DNA of 64,000 nucleotides from assembly GCA_030704615.1 (NCBI GenBank), contig CM060731.1, forward strand, positions 38,316,001 to 38,380,000. Direction: 5' to 3'. The stretch's first letter is position 1; every line of letters starts with the position of its first letter. The DNA is from Takakia lepidozioides (lineage: Eukaryota > Streptophyta > Takakiopsida > Takakiales > Takakiaceae). The notes beneath the pieces are model-generated. The model worked only from the letters and a program-made list of their open reading frames with translations, had not been told where the DNA came from and did no database searches. This document shows positions 31,322 through 45,089 of this stretch, one piece after another. The translations under genes and the position numbers were made by a program.

Positions 31322-32159
31322 TCAAACCGAAGCTTCGTCTTTTGGATCTTTCTGAACCTGGCCTGCTGAAGTCTCTTGCGACGCTCCACCAGACCCGGGA
31401 CCGATTTCAATCCTGCGTGGTTCTGGTTTCTTGGGGTGTTCTTTGGGCACTCTGATGGTCAAAACACCATCCTCATACTCAGCTCTGATATGGTCCAAGT
31501 CGGCGCCGTGTTTCGGCAGCTTCAACTTTCGCATGAAACGCCCTCGCGCACGCTCCACTCGGTGCCATGTCTCACCGTCTTTCGCTTCCTCTTTGGGACG
31601 CTCGCCACTGATTTTGAGCGTGCGGGGAGGCTCTACCTCGATTGTCACATCCTCTCTTTTCACGCCTGGATGCACACACAGGCACGCTCACAGAAATATC
31701 AGACAGACTAACAATCGCATCCCTCCATTGCCTCATAATGGTCTCAACAAAATTCAAGGAATCACTTTCAAGAAGAAACACACTTGATGATGTCAAAACG
31801 CAAATCCTGGGCCTGTATTGATCAGAGGTCTGGACTTGTACAAGTTTGCCCCAATTCTGGAAGACAGTGACGAAAGGTGAAGATCAAAGACGATGGAACA
31901 CATTATTCAATGAATTCTAGGAGGGACAGCATATACCAGGCAGGTCAACCTTGAAGATGTGCTCTGAAGGAGTCTCGACCCAGTCGACATTGGTATTGAC
32001 TATGGCGCGACGATCCCGTGCATGCCTCCGTCGGGGAGTGTCCACGACACCCAACTCTCGAAGATCGTCCTGATCCAAGAGAGAAAACACAGTCTCCATC
32101 GGATCCATATCCCACTGGATGTCCGACCCTTTCCTTCCCCTCCACTGTTCAAATGCCAT
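31322..32159 (-). CDS. Small heat-shock protein (HSP20 / alpha-crystallin), two exons
   Basis: ATP-independent chaperone that holds unfolding proteins. Exons 32159-31937 and 31665-31322 join in frame to give 188 aa. The alpha-crystallin domain spans about residues 57-150, with [36 protein letters not shown] and [12 protein letters not shown], closest in feel to plant class I cytosolic sHSPs. An I-x-I motif (IEI, residues 160-162) follows, used in oligomer contacts. The tail is Lys/Glu/Ser-rich. The first Met (32159) gives [11 protein letters not shown]; no signal peptide is seen. An intron within the DLPG motif is notable, because many plant class I genes lack introns. It is divergent from bL36 with about 500 bp between starts; I did not find a clear heat-shock element. 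Confidence 0.92.
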
Positions 32160-32668
32160 CCTTAGATACTAGCTCACTAGGAGAGATCAGGCAGCTTCCA
32201 AATCAAAGTGACTACTAGCAGCTCACTGAGGAATTCAACCCAACAGCAGATGAAGATGCAGCAGCTACACAGCCAGTTATTCACGACCCAAATTCTTAAG
32301 AGGACGAGTGAGAGAGAGGAAGGAAGAACGAAGCATCTGGAAGAGAGAGGACAGGAATATGTGTCAGTCGCTGCGCGTACCAGCGCTTCCAAGGCATGCA
32401 AGCTGAGCACTCTCAGTTGGACACAGTCAGCCTGCTTCCCATGCTGGCCTTCAAGGATCCATCGTCTGCCTTTCATGCATCCACGGATCCAGCCTCTCAA
32501 AATTTTCGCAAGCTATGATTATACGATTATACACTTTGCTCGGTTCTATAATCACACTTTGCGTTAAACACGTTAAGTTAGTGCTAATCTTGGGTTATGA
32601 GTGGCTGGCTGTTGTTTCTGCTGTTTGGGTACAGAGCAGCGGAGGGGGAGAGGAGGGTGAGTGGAGCA
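32160..32668. promoter_or_regulatory. Shared upstream region of sHSP and bL36 genes
   Basis: This 509-bp gap separates two divergent start codons, so it must contain both 5' UTRs and promoters. No canonical nGAAnnTTCn triplet array was found on reading. Confidence 0.5.
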
Positions 32669-33362
32669 ATGAAGGTGCGAGCAGCGGTGCGGCGGCTGTG
32701 CGAGTACTGCAAGGTGGTGAAGCGGCGCAACCGTGTGTTCATACTCTGCTCCGTCAATCCAAAGCACAAGCAGCGCCAAGGCTTCTGCGATTTCGCTTAC
32801 GACTCGCCTCTGCCTCCCATGTTCTCTCTCCATCTCTCTTCCACTCCCTGGTGGAACTTCTTTATGTTGTGTGTTGATGGGCTCGCGTCCTTGCTTGTTT
32901 AGGTCGAGGTTTCCTTAGATGTTCTGGTCTGGACATCTACGCCCCCAGTGCATTGTGGGAGCTTTAGGTCTTCTTCGTTTCATAGATCCTGCGCCCATAC
33001 CCAGATTGGACCGAGAAGAAGGTGGAGGAAGAGAGACAAAGATGTGCTGATTGGGGACATAGCTGTGGGAACCGTGCAGTGCTGGTTCATACCTAACGAC
33101 ATTCCTTGACAGACATCTGGTGTGGAATCATTCTATAAACAAAATGCTGAACCCCAGCATTCCTGCTCTAGCCTCGGATTCAGCCAACATACAAGCTCTT
33201 GGTAGGAAGGGGATGTTGATGTAGCTTTGCGGTTGGGCATGGGGAGACAGGCCCTTGGAGAGCAGCAGCGAAGAGCCAAAGACAGCAAGGAGTAGTGAAG
33301 TACCGAAGACATCAGGTGCGGGTGAAGGCGTTGGGCTGGCCTCCCTCCTGTCCAAGGATTAG
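32669..33362 (+). CDS. Organellar ribosomal protein bL36 (3' structure uncertain)
   Basis: Component of the large subunit of a bacterial-type (probably mitochondrial) ribosome. The start [20 protein letters not shown] and the zinc ribbon residues C11, C14, C27 and H33, followed by [10 protein letters not shown], are diagnostic of bL36. The first exon reads on to a stop at 32900-32902 (77 aa). Alternatively it splices to a downstream exon: after an acceptor AG at 33223-33224, an open frame runs to TAG at 33360-33362, ending [12 protein letters not shown], which resembles the tail of plant nuclear-encoded bL36. I could not place the donor, so the 3' half is inference. The gene is divergent from the sHSP. 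Confidence 0.75.
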
Positions 33363-34268
33363 TTGTAGCGAGCTTCTCTGGAGTTCAACAAGAAAGGCAC
33401 TTGTTGCTTTCTCAAAGACGCAAAATGGAAGCCAAGATGCAGGGAAGTGTCTATTGCGATTCAGGCTCTGAGATCAGCAGCATTCTCAATTGTACTTATG
33501 ATGCAAGTGATCAAACCATGAACTAGAGTCTTTTGATGAAATACCATTGCAAATTGAGTGTACCTTTGGCTTTGCTGCAAGGGTGTGGCTTGCCAGCCAC
33601 TGTGAGCCACTGTACACCTGCGTTGGAACACCTCTGCCAAATGGAATCATGGCAGGATTCATCTACAACCTGACCTTGTAGATGGTGGAGTGATTCTTGT
33701 CACCCATATTATGCAGCTTCTTGGTTAGAGCGCACTTCTGGCTTTTTATCGTCTCTTGCACTAATTACCATACGGTATCTTGATAGTCTGATGCTACATG
33801 GTAGCAGGATCCCTTCACTGCCTGAACTTGGTAGGAACATACCTCTTCAACAGCATTGCAAAGGGAGTCAGGAAAGTTTGGCATGTTCACATCAGAGAGG
33901 TTAATCACAGAGCAGGATTGCATGACATAGTTGTCTCAACAATTCTGTCTTATTCTTTAGTACAAATGGATGTCTGATAGAAAAGGTACTCTGACCTTGA
34001 CATATTCCATTTTTTTTCTGATGTTGACAATGAATATTAACTATATCTTCCAAGACAAGATACCTTCTTCGAAGCAGTCCACTGACCTAGCTCAATAAGG
34101 TGGATACAAAGAGTTTTGTGGTTGGTACCCCCTTTTCTCAAAGAATTGACACCTGCTTACAGGATGCCCTTACTAATGTGCCTACCCATGGTCAAGTAAA
34201 CCTGGAGAATGATAAATGTATACCCAACTGTGGTGGGCCTCTGCCAAATACGGAGAGTGTGTGCAGAA
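33363..34268. other. Convergent gap between bL36 and ABC1K
   Basis: No gene is recognised. It should contain the 3' UTRs of the two convergent genes. Confidence 0.4.
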
Positions 34269-37200
34269 CTAGACCATTTTTTCGAACTTGTCGAGGTTTT
34301 TTACCCTCCTCATGCCACGCACCAATAGCAGCAGAAATACACCTGGTGATAACACCCACGGACATGGCCAACAGCAGCTAGGTAGTTAGCCAAGATTTAT
34401 GATGTGATATGCAAGGTGAAATGCGACTCTATGCTGAAACACATCTCAGCTGTAATCAAGTGCAGCTGCAGATTCCATGTACGCAAGCAGGCCACTGCCT
34501 AAAACCTTGCCAACATTTGTTGAGTCGATGGTGGCAGTCCAGGCACCTTTCACAGAGAAATGGGTAGATGGACAGATGTTGCCATGAGCTTATTTGCTCT
34601 GAAGTTCCCACTGTCTTTAACCATCGACAAGGAGGTCACCCTACAACAAGTGGATGACAAGTCCAAGCTTGGTTGCTTTACAAAGGATGGTGGGTTCCAG
34701 TCTTGCTCACCAGCACCCACAAAGGATGTGTTTGAAAGCAGAGTCGTGCCTTGTGCAGTGGAAAGTGTCACTCCTATATTCAGGAAACTTGCTGCAGCCA
34801 CAGTATAGAGGGTGACCATCTGTAATATCGAGGCCCGCCGTGCCGCCCGCTCTGCCTGTGTCCGCAAACAAACAAAGACTTTCTGTTTTCAGCCTCAATG
34901 GTCCATATTGAACACCACTAATCCACAACTCCCACGGACACCACCTAACAAAGCAGAACAGGTATGTTCATCTTCTGCACTTCTTATATCACTGAAATAG
35001 TACGAGTTTCTTCTTCGCAATGTGGAAGTTTCAAACCAACACCTAGCATTGTAAGCATCATCTCACATATAACAGGCCCCCTTCCTCCTCAGCTGTGGGC
35101 AACTTGTCTTGTTCCCAACATAACCTTCAACATGAACCTCTCCAGGGTAACAGAAAACATGTCACCTCACCATACCGCGTTAAAACATTCAAATGAAGGA
35201 GGTGAGCCAGGAAGCCAAGCAAAATCCAGAAGACATACCTCAAGAACTCGCACCCGGAGCTTCAGATCACCTGCTTCAAGCTGGCGCATAAATTCGTCCA
35301 CCCGTTGCATCCTCAAGGGCATAGCCACCGTTGCATCTCTTGCCTGCCTCCTCCCACATAAGCCCCACCCACATTTTCAGTGATCCTTTCCACCCGACAG
35401 CATTCTTCTTGTATGACAAGCAGAAGTGGTAATTTGACACTGAAGGTAGTGTACTCTTTCTTTTCCTCCTTTCAGAAACAGGTAATGAAATCAGAGAAAT
35501 GGAACTCAAAAGCCACATCAATCAATCCGAGAATAGGTGCATTCTTGGGGACCAGATCAAGGACTCCACTGGCCGCATCCTTAACACATGACACAAGTCC
35601 TGGCTACACTTTAGAAACTGGCCTCACAGATGAGGTGGATTTGTAGGCTCAAATTTATTCTTAACCAACACACTTTGAACTAGCCACGCTCTAGTGGCTC
35701 ATTGGGTCTCCCGCACTTGACAATATTTGAAAGAGCATTGGTGGCTGCTTAGTGTTGGTGATACCAGTTTGGGTTTTTGCTGCCGGTTGGTATCCTGCAG
35801 TATTTCTTCAGGGGAAATCTTGGCAAGGATCCAGCATCATCGGTCTGTTTTCCCCTAATTTGGGCACAGTAGAGAATGTACTCATAAAACATTGTTTGCT
35901 AGGCACAGTAGAGGGAGATGGAGTGGAAGTACATCAGCTGCTTGCCGCTGCAGTTCTTGCACAAAGTATTGCCCATTCTTTTGCCCTTCCCGTGCATCCA
36001 GCAGCTCCTGGTCGGCAAAATGAAATTACACGAATTTTAGATACCTACATCTACCAGCCAAGGTAGACAAGTATAGATTTTCATACTTTGGAATCTATTA
36101 TGACAGAACCCATCAGGAATTACTGCTGTTGTATATATGTCAGGTAGTAACTTGTATTTAGGAACAATTTCAGATTATATCATCAAAAGAGTGCAGAACA
36201 ATGCCAGTAGAGAGAACACTGCGCATGTGGCTTTAGTCTCTGAGACCCTGCTATCATTGCTGGAATTTGCATTGAATTTTATCTTCACACGTTGACGTAT
36301 GTGCTTAGATATTCCTACACAGACACCCACCAGTATGGAAATTTAACAAACTTATGTGGATGGCAAGAGTCTGGGACAAGGATAGCAAAGGTCAAGAACA
36401 AATAACCTGAGCATATGGAGCAGCTATTTTGGCAAAGGAGAAGTTGGGATCCAGTATGTTACCGATTCCTGCTATCACATACAACAACAGAGCAACAACG
36501 CAGTGTTTCCCTGACTTACAACAGATTTAATAGCGCAATCTCACTGAAAAGTTTTGCTGCACATCCATTTCCTTTTCTTCCAGACTTTGTGAGCTGCAAA
36601 AGGCAGTTGTGCCTTTTGACTTCAGTTAAGTTCGCTAGGTCACCTGTAATGTACTCAAAAGACGTTTGCCAGAGCCCCTCTGTATAATACAAAGAATGTA
36701 CTCATTAGACGTTGTTTGCGGTAGCCTTGTGGCCATTGACCCCGCGCTCAGTTTGACCCGAACTGTATACTACAGAATGTACTCATAAGACGTTGTTTGC
36801 CGTAGCCGTGTGGCCATTGACCCCGCACCCAGTTTGAGCGGAAACCAAAGGGACAGAACCTACAACCGTCAGGGGCTGACATTGGTAGTAAGACTTACCT
36901 TTATAAATAGAATTAATTCGGGTTTTCCAGATATCCTCTAGAAATCCCTTCACACAAGCATCAATCCGCTGTGTGTGATTTGCCCAAAAACTAGGCCTCA
37001 GAAGGGCCTGGGCTTTTGGCTCAGCCTCGAGACTTTCAAAGTTGGTAAACAGAGGTACAGGCACAATTCTCTTGATAGATTGGAGGAGAGCTTCTCTCTG
37101 GTGAGAGTACCCCGGACAGTGAATCAGAAAATGAATATTGTCTTCGGGTTGCCCACACAACGGGCAATTGCACTCTCCCTTCCCTCTCTGCTTCTGTTTA

Positions 37201-40200
37201 CTGTTCAAAGGTAGGCTTCCTGCCCTGAGTTTAAATTTCAGTCTGGTGCCGAGAGTGGGTAGACCCTTGAGGTCATCCATGATATCCTCCCCCATGTCAC
37301 AGACTGGAAACAGGTTCAGGGAAGTTTTCTGCCTAACTTCATTTGCATCAGACAATTTGCTGGTAACAGACATGGCTTTGGACACTACAGTCTCTAAGTC
37401 AGATTTATCCAGCAAGGTCAAGACTTGCGGGTCCAGATTCAGATCCTTGAGAATCTCTTCTACTCTCTTCTGCCAGGACTTAGCCTGTTTGACAGGGCGG
37501 TCCTGTTTCCAAGATATAGAGTCGATTAACTGCCAAACTCACCCCGAACAGCCACATTGGCTGTTTTGGAGCATGCTGACATGCACTCCTTAAGCATCCC
37601 CACTTGAATGGATTCTAGAGACTTAGCCTGGTTGGAGTTATCAACCCATATAGCAGATCCGTACTCCAAGGCAGGTCTAATAACGCGGCAAAGTAAGGTT
37701 TTCTTGACCTCAGAGTTAATTCCTTTGCAGAGGGAAGGAAAGAAAGAACTTCCATTGGAAGCCGAAGGGACACAATTGAGACGACCAAGAGAGAGTAGAA
37801 ATAGGCGCGAGAAACATCATAACCTCCACCTGGCACCCCAAGAAAAGGGAAGAAAGCGGTACCTTCAAGGGTGGAAAACGCTCGTAGTACAAATGTGAAT
37901 GTTGAGGGGAAGCGGAATGGCTGATCCAACGCAATTGCAAACAAGTCCTGGGACCAGTAGAACAAGCACTTCAATTTCAACAATCTACTCAACAGGGCTG
38001 TGGACTTCTCAACAAATGGACAGTACTTCCAAAGAGCTGTTCAAAATATAAGTTTGACATTACACCTCCCCAATTGCTGAAAAAGTAGTTGCTTGGTCAG
38101 GCCTCTGGTCCATCAAGTTGTCCAGAAAAAACTGCACAGATCGCCTCACCTAGCCAAGAAAGGAACAAGGAATGTACATGATCAAAAGCAAAGACTGTAA
38201 CTGCATGAAATAAAGACACAAGAAACCAGCATAACCCTCCAAAAAGAATGCAGGTAATTTGTAATGCCAGAGGTCTAATAATGAGGTTGGAATCATCCAC
38301 AAAGACCATGTCTGCCAGCCACTCCCAAGGCCTCGAAAGCCATCCACAAACACCATAGCCTGGAGGGTAGCATCGCCTGCCATCATTCCACATCTTCCAG
38401 GAATATAAGAGAGGGTGGGTGAGAGTGCAGCCCTGAGATGTTCCCTGACCTCTATTGGAGTATTGAGACATCTGGCCATTGACCAAGATGAATCTCATGG
38501 TATTGTTGCATAGATTTTGAAGGCCCCAAGGCTAAATGAGAGTCCCCTCCAAATCCTCATATCTTTTGTTGATTATGTGCAACTCATCTCCGCAATAAAG
38601 GTCTCTAAAAACCTACCATTACAAGAGACAAAGGTTCCACTATCTATTTTTTGGGGGAGAGAGAGTTTTGACTGAAATAACAAGCACAGAGACATGCGTC
38701 AACTTACAGATCCCATGTCTCCAGTTGGCACCAAAGCTCCCAGCTCCACTAGTGCTTTAATAACCTGTATATCATCCCACTCTAAACCTGTCAAAGCAAT
38801 ACCATGAGTAAACATCAATGAGAAACAAGAAGGAGGCTAACAATGTTTGGCAACAGGACAAATTCTGCATATACTTTTAAGGGTCAGCACTGGAGAATAG
38901 ACTGACCTTCTTTGCATCCTTCTCATATACAGCGTAGAACATCTTAAGTAGTTTTTCCTTTGTGAAAGCCTTGATCTCACCCATCATGCCAAAATCATAG
39001 TAGATAAGCGAGCCATCAACATCAACTGCCAAGTTACCGGGATGTGGGTCCGCATGAAAAAACCCCGTCCTTAATATCTGTAGAGAAGAAGAATGCAAGA
39101 ATGTTGCAAGTTAACAGTCGTACTTAAAGTGGACAACAGAACCAAGTCATATGTACACCGACAGAGTTTAAGGTCATAACCGACCAAGACTATTAATATA
39201 GGAGCAGAGCAGGCCACCAGACACACAACCTGAATGAGGTATGCCTCAATGGCAAGGCTTGCAATCTTTGAACGGTCAAAACCACCCGTTTCCAGTGTTG
39301 CAACATCATTAATTTTTATGCCTGCACACCAGTAACAAGCCGCCTTAACTATTGGATATGCTGAAAGGGCTTTGAAATGTTGGTGAACTCAACATGTGAA
39401 TAATAAAAATAAGACTTTTTGCTCTTCATCCCCAAAAACTTTTCGTACTTCCTCCACAACGCAGCGTTTCTCCTGGACATTCGTTTTCCTGGAGCTGATC
39501 ATGATCACCACATGCACAGCTGGCTACAACGTGATTACCCAAAAGAGGAAGAGATAGAACAAAAGAAATGAAAGAAACATAATCCATCCCATGCACTAGC
39601 CAGAACTTGATTACACCATGCTCTGTCTCAAGGGCGTATGTAAGCAAGTGGCAAAGTTGTAAAGTTAATGTCAACAACTTTACAAACACATGAGCAGCTC
39701 TGCTATGCAAACCACCATACCTGGCACATATTCTAGGGTCAGCACCTTGCGGGATGCATAATCCCAAAACACTTCCTGCCACATCCAAAGATAAAAAGGA
39801 GCTATGGCATGAGAGGGAAACAGCACATAATTGTTCTCTCTGTTGGACCTAGTGGCTAGAATATATTTTTGCTTCTTCATCACTCCCTCTGTCTTTCCAA
39901 GACCTTCGATCCACCCCTCTACTGGTTTTTAAGAAGATAAATATTTGGCAGATACCAACACGGGGCACTCCATCTACCCGTAGCGATTGAGGTCTGCGTC
40001 ATAATTGTTTCTTTGGTGAGTATCACAGACATTATTTGGTTCCTTGCTTCTTTGTCTCAGGGAATCCCTCACTAAGGTCCTTCCATATCAAGGATCAGAC
40101 AATCTCTTGATGTTCAATTGTAGTTTTTGGCCTGCTTTGTTGAGTGCCCCACTTTCTCATATACTTCTTTTGTTTGTCCCATATACTCATTTGAGCTTCC

Positions 40201-43200
40201 CATGGACATTATACTTCACCTCTGCCACTCTTGTTCTCCCTCCGCAATTCTTTGTAACATAAGGCCACGTGCTGGATACTTCACTGCTGACTCTGCTAGG
40301 GTCAACGTCATGAAGATCTTTCTGCCAGTGTAGTTATTACTGGCCTACTCTTGAAAATGCCTGAATCACGGATGTCTTAACAGCCCCCACCTGTTTGTAT
40401 GTTCCTCTGACTTCCTTGTTAGCATCTGTATCAGTATCAGTATCTGTATCTGTATTTTGCATTAAGTTAACCCAGATTCCCAGAAAATTTAAATTCTCAG
40501 CATCCTACTCCACAGTACTTTCTCACCCCATTCCCTGCCTGTGGATGCCCAACAAAAGAAGGAAAAAGGATCTTGGTTGCACAGAAAGTAACATACAGGC
40601 ACTCGAACCCACTTTTGTCTTCGAAAGTCACGCCTGAACCTATCTGCATTGCGGCCTTCGTTGAGGTAATCAATCTCCTGGTACAATATCCTGTAGTTGC
40701 AACAGATCCCACCACAGTTTTTAGCCACCCTTTTCAAACTCGAGCACCCTCATGAATAGAAGAGAGGAAGACTAAATAGTTTTTTTCTCATTCTTATGTG
40801 CCCATCTGCCCCTTTCCCATTCTCCTCCTCTCCATCCATTTCATGAAACAGGACTCTCATTATCGGGGGCCTTTGCATCAACTTGATGCAGAATGAACTA
40901 GGTGCAAACATGAAAGAATGTCATCGAGTTTATTGACTTCTCCTCGTACTGGGCACAGGGTCTAGGGCTGCTAAGACTCAGAAAACATCCCCCATTCCAA
41001 ACGAGGCACCATCATCAGACACTGGCGTGGACGGCTTATCATACCATGTATATCTCTGTTAACCCTGTCAGTGTTACCCACTTTGAGCTACAACAAGGAA
41101 TTTATTAAGAGCAAGAGCAAGTGAAGCAAGAGACCCTTGGAGTATATACAATAAAATTTCACATTTCTACATCTAGGTCTTAAGGGCTTGTCATAAAGCT
41201 TACGTGGCACATTCCTCGTAAATACCAAGCCAGTCTCTAGTTGGGCCTCCCATTGTTTCACTGCTCTGGAAATACTCTGCTATTACCTTGAGATTGCCTG
41301 CACCAAACTCCAAATTCTGTCAAATTACAGATTTTTTAAAGGATATATCAACTTGGCTCTGCACTCTGACTCTACACAGAGCTGAAAGTTTTATACGACA
41401 GCCCAAGATGTGGTGCCTGTAGAAATTCCCAGTCAGAGTGCAATAACCGAACTCAGATCAGTTTAAACAACTTAGGGCCTGTCCACACAAGAGGAATGCA
41501 GCTCATAATTGTGGCTAACTTGGCGGAAGCTTTGTTAACTTGGGTGCATTGTTTCCAAGGGTTCACACTTAGGTGTGTTAAATCTGCTGACAATAAGTCG
41601 GGGTTTCACACATCAAGTAAAGATAATCATGCCTCACTTAACCCTAGCTAGCTCGCAACACAAAAGGGTACAGAGGAGGACAGTAATACACACGATAATG
41701 AGAATTGGATAAAGTCATCAAATATAAAATCAACTAACTAAATATCTACAAAATTACATTATGCTAATGTACTTAATAGGAGCCTTTCGCAGCTGTGACG
41801 GTAGCAGTGAAAAACACGGAGTCAGCTGCTATGTTAAACTTAGCTGCATGTGAGAACCGGCCCTCAGGGAGGTAGCTACTAAGCAAGCTAATCCTTGTGG
41901 ACTGATGACTGCAGCATGGCAATTCTCACGGCCCCTGAGAAAGTTAAAGGAGGTTCTCACTCAGATCAATGTCAAAAAGCTTTTTCAAGCCAGGCCTCTG
42001 AACTTTCACCACAACTCGCTCCCCATTAGGCAACACCGCCCTATGCACCTGTACAAAGCATGCGTACACATTCACTCAGATATGAACATAAGACGGGGAA
42101 GAGCGCAAACCATTCTGCCAGAGAGACCATCAAAATGGTCAGGTAAAAAAAAACGCTGAAAAAGGGTGTGTCTGTGTGTTACTAGTTCTTACCATGGGAA
42201 AGGAGACAGCTTGGCCATAAGGGAGAGGCAGAGAGATAAACCAAGCGGATCACATAAGACATAAGACATGTTGTACCTTATCCTAGCACTAGTCTTCTAT
42301 CAAACCTAATTCACTGTTTCGGATGGTCACCTGTCCAAGACTGGCAGCAGCAATAGGCTGTCTTTCAAACTTTGCAAACAACACGTCCACAGGCTGCCCT
42401 AACTCTTTCTCAATGAAGGCAACTGCTTTCTCTGCCGAGAAAGCTGGAACCCGATCCTGAAAACAAACATCAACAACACGTCAAGAGACAACCAGAACAC
42501 CACCAGAACTACAAACAAGAGTTCGTAGCTGCAATCTATCCACATATTTGTATCTCCCTTCCTCTCGTGTGCGCCAAACCCCCAATTTACCCAGCTCCCT
42601 TCCCACGGTCTCAGCAGGGAAGCCCCAGATAACACTCATCTGTGACAGGTAACTCTCACCATGCATAAATTGTTAGGATCCAAGCCACATGGGTCAAAAT
42701 AATACCTGAAGCTTAGACAACTCCTCCACAAACTCCGCAGGAAACAGGTCTGATCTTGTTGATGATAGTTGACCTAGCTTGATGAATGTAGGCCCCAGCT
42801 GCAAGATTTTCTCTCTCACCCAACCTGCTGTTCGTCGTCTTCGTGCACTCTGACATGCACATGTCTCAGTATTCCACAAATAACTGTAGAGTCTTTCTAA
42901 GAGGAGAGGAGGAAGGAGGCTGTGAGAGTGGCAGGGGCATAAGGGCATGAAACATTCATTAGCACAAGCCACCCACTCATTTCCACTCTGCATCCGTTGA
43001 GAGCAACCAATTCATGGATGTGAAAGGAGGGTCTTTAAACACCGTGAAGGAGTTCGTTCTTGCGTTGCATCTTATTATTTGATGGAGATAACGATGGTAC
43101 CATGTGATAATTGCACAACGTTATTTTAGCACAACGTTAGTACCTTTCTGATATAATATTTGCAAAAATGTAAAGTTTATGGTGGAAGAGAAGAACCCCA

Positions 43201-44898
43201 CAGCCTACCTGCTTCTCCTCAGTGAAGCCACCAACATATGTCCACTTGGCACTTAAAAGCCAAACTTGAGCTCTTAGGCTGAGCACAAAACTCCATATAT
43301 CAATTTGCCTTTGTGTGCTGCTGTAGTTGTCCTTTGCCCAACTGAACCCTTCATCTGATGGTAACACCTTTAATGTGTCCTCATACACGATGAGATTTGT
43401 GGGAGGCTGCAATAGTTTTGTCCCATTATTCACTTTTGGCATTACTGCACCTGAACTAGAATTCCCATTCAATCCAACAGTTCCTCCATTTTTACGAGCT
43501 AAAGCTGTTGCTGTGCCATTTACGCTGCCATGTGTGGACCCGTTGCCAGCTCTGCTTGCAGCACCATTTGAGGATGTTCTAATTCCTGCATCCAGTTCAC
43601 CACTATTTAAAAAGAACACTCTGCCATTGTCCAAAATAGGCGTATCATGAGTGACTCAGAATCCATAGCCCATAATTGGGCAAAGACAATGAAAAAACTC
43701 AAAGAGATCATAAAGGATAAGGGACTATGAGGCTGTAAAGAGAAGCAGTTAAACAGTTGCATAATTGAGGAAAACACCATACTGGACTGGTGAGGCCAGC
43801 ACCGAGGGGAAGAGAGAAAAAGGGCAGGGCACTTCTGGCACTGGAGAAGACCACTTGTTCTACTTTTAAAAGTATGTAAAACAAGTAGACTGAATTATAG
43901 ACTGATGTTAATGATAGAATCACCAATCATTGATTAAAGTGGGGCAGCCAAGATCCAATTGGAATGTACAGCCTTCTCGCAATGCAGTCTGTTGACAGAG
44001 AGAGAAGAAAACATATTGCTTCCGGGAGAAAAAGAGAGAAAGAAGAGTGAATGAGAGAAATTTAGTATATCCGCGAAGAGACAGAAGTGCGCAATTCCGT
44101 GGTTTTGACTAAATTCCGCCGCTTGGTTTGGAGAGAGAAAGAAAAAGAAAAACTTTAGAAGTCCACGGGAAGCTCAAAGCGCTTACGGGACGAAAGAAAG
44201 CAGAATACGTGAAAGGAAGTTAGCGAGAGCCTCATGTAGATAGTCAGCCAGGCAGCTGTGATCCTCGTAATGAAACACCGTCATCTCTTAAAATTGAAAT
44301 AGTAGCGCTCCCGAATTTCATAGTAGAGGCGACAGTGAAAGAAAGAATATTCTCCAGTCTCAGCCTCTAGACTGTCTTCTCTAGCACAAGCTGAGCACAA
44401 CGTTCGGCACGATGCAGAGAGAGAGAGACAGAAAGAGACCAAGTGAATAAAATTCTACTTGTTACAACACTCCAATCATAAATTGAAGGAAGATAGCGGA
44501 GGAAGAGGAATACCATTGGTGCTGCCATTAGACGGGGAACCGTTACCAGACCTGCCAGCCAAAAACCCGGTATCCGCGATCTTGAGAGCTTCTTCTATAG
44601 GAACCATTCGCGAACCAGCTCCATTCGAAGGTTTATCTCTCTCAACAGCTTTTCCATTACTCGAAGCCCGAGAAACTATCCGTAAAGGCGACGCTACATT
44701 CCTGATACCAGAGCTGAAGAAACAATTCCAGTCACCCCCTCCATAATCTAGTCTACGTGCACTAATTTTCGCACTACGTAGTGGCAGTCGGACTCCCCGA
44801 AGACCGTTACACTCCTGAAATCCTCTTCTACCGGTCTCACTACTTGTGTTTCGAGAAACACCAGACCCTAGGCTAGAGTGAGTGAGGCCGGCCATCAT
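34269..44898 (-). CDS. ABC1K: ABC1-family atypical kinase, plastid type (ABC1K)
   Basis: ABC1/UbiB-like kinases of plastids act in plastoglobules and thylakoids in prenylquinone and lipid metabolism. Eighteen exons join in frame: 44898-44514, 43585-43209, 42849-42706, 42456-42331, 42048-41961, 41297-41204, 40690-40597, 39775-39721, 39321-39230, 39077-38907, 38764-38708, 38149-38066, 37947-37863, 36468-36407, 36007-35933, 35343-35239, 34855-34711, 34342-34269. They give about 770 aa. The N-terminus is Ser/Arg/Gly-rich, like a transit peptide. Kinase hallmarks: IKLGQLSSTRSD, the Ala-rich loop PIAAASLGQVH, lysine in VVVKVQRPG, HADPHPGN, and DFG in IYYDFGMMGE. The C-terminus ends MRRVKNLDKFEKMV. 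The join of exons 1 and 2 lies in a low-complexity leader and is less certain. No damage is seen; introns hold LINE debris. Confidence 0.93.
36640..37720 (-). mobile_element. 5'-truncated LINE (non-LTR retrotransposon) in ABC1K intron 13
   Basis: Minus-strand translation gives a reverse-transcriptase thumb-like stretch (VIRPALEYGSAIWVDNSNQ, near 37600-37690). It then gives WKQDRPVKQAKSWQKRVEEI and a 212-codon frame (37421-36783) with LRAGSLPLN and a C-terminal zinc motif CPLCGQPEDNIHFLIHCPGY. The upstream RT core is missing, typical of 5' truncation. Below 36783 the 3' tail contains three near-tandem copies of a word whose plus-strand form is GAATGTACTCATAAGACG. It lies in the same orientation as its host gene. 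Clade not determined. Confidence 0.8.
38150..38510 (-). mobile_element. LINE reverse-transcriptase fragment in ABC1K intron 11
   Basis: Minus-strand frames give GQGTSQGCTLTHPLLY (RT motif 'QG..LSP.LF') and then ADMVFVDDSNLI (the catalytic xxDD box) with frame changes between. It is a separate fragment from the one in intron 13 and carries only the palm region. Confidence 0.65.
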
Positions 44899-45089
44899 CC
44901 AAATTGAAGCCGAGAGAAGTTCTAAGTTGTGATGAATGATGCTCCCGAGCTCTTCAGTATCTCTACAGTGTGAGAAGAACGAGAGCTAAGTAACTTGGCG
45001 TGTCGTTCTCTGTGGGGCCACTGCAAGCTTCACGCCATCGACCTTCGGGAAGAAGGGACCCCTCGTGTCTGTCAAGGTGCGAGACACGT

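Noticed and set aside
31376-31787. Plus-strand frames of 111 and 118 codons
   Set aside because: They are antisense shadows of the sHSP second exon.
33128-33355. Minus-strand [14 protein letters not shown] resembling a chlorophyll-binding (ELIP/LHC) helix
   Set aside because: It is a single short match without a partner helix, a transit region or splice support, and the opposite strand better fits the tail of bL36.
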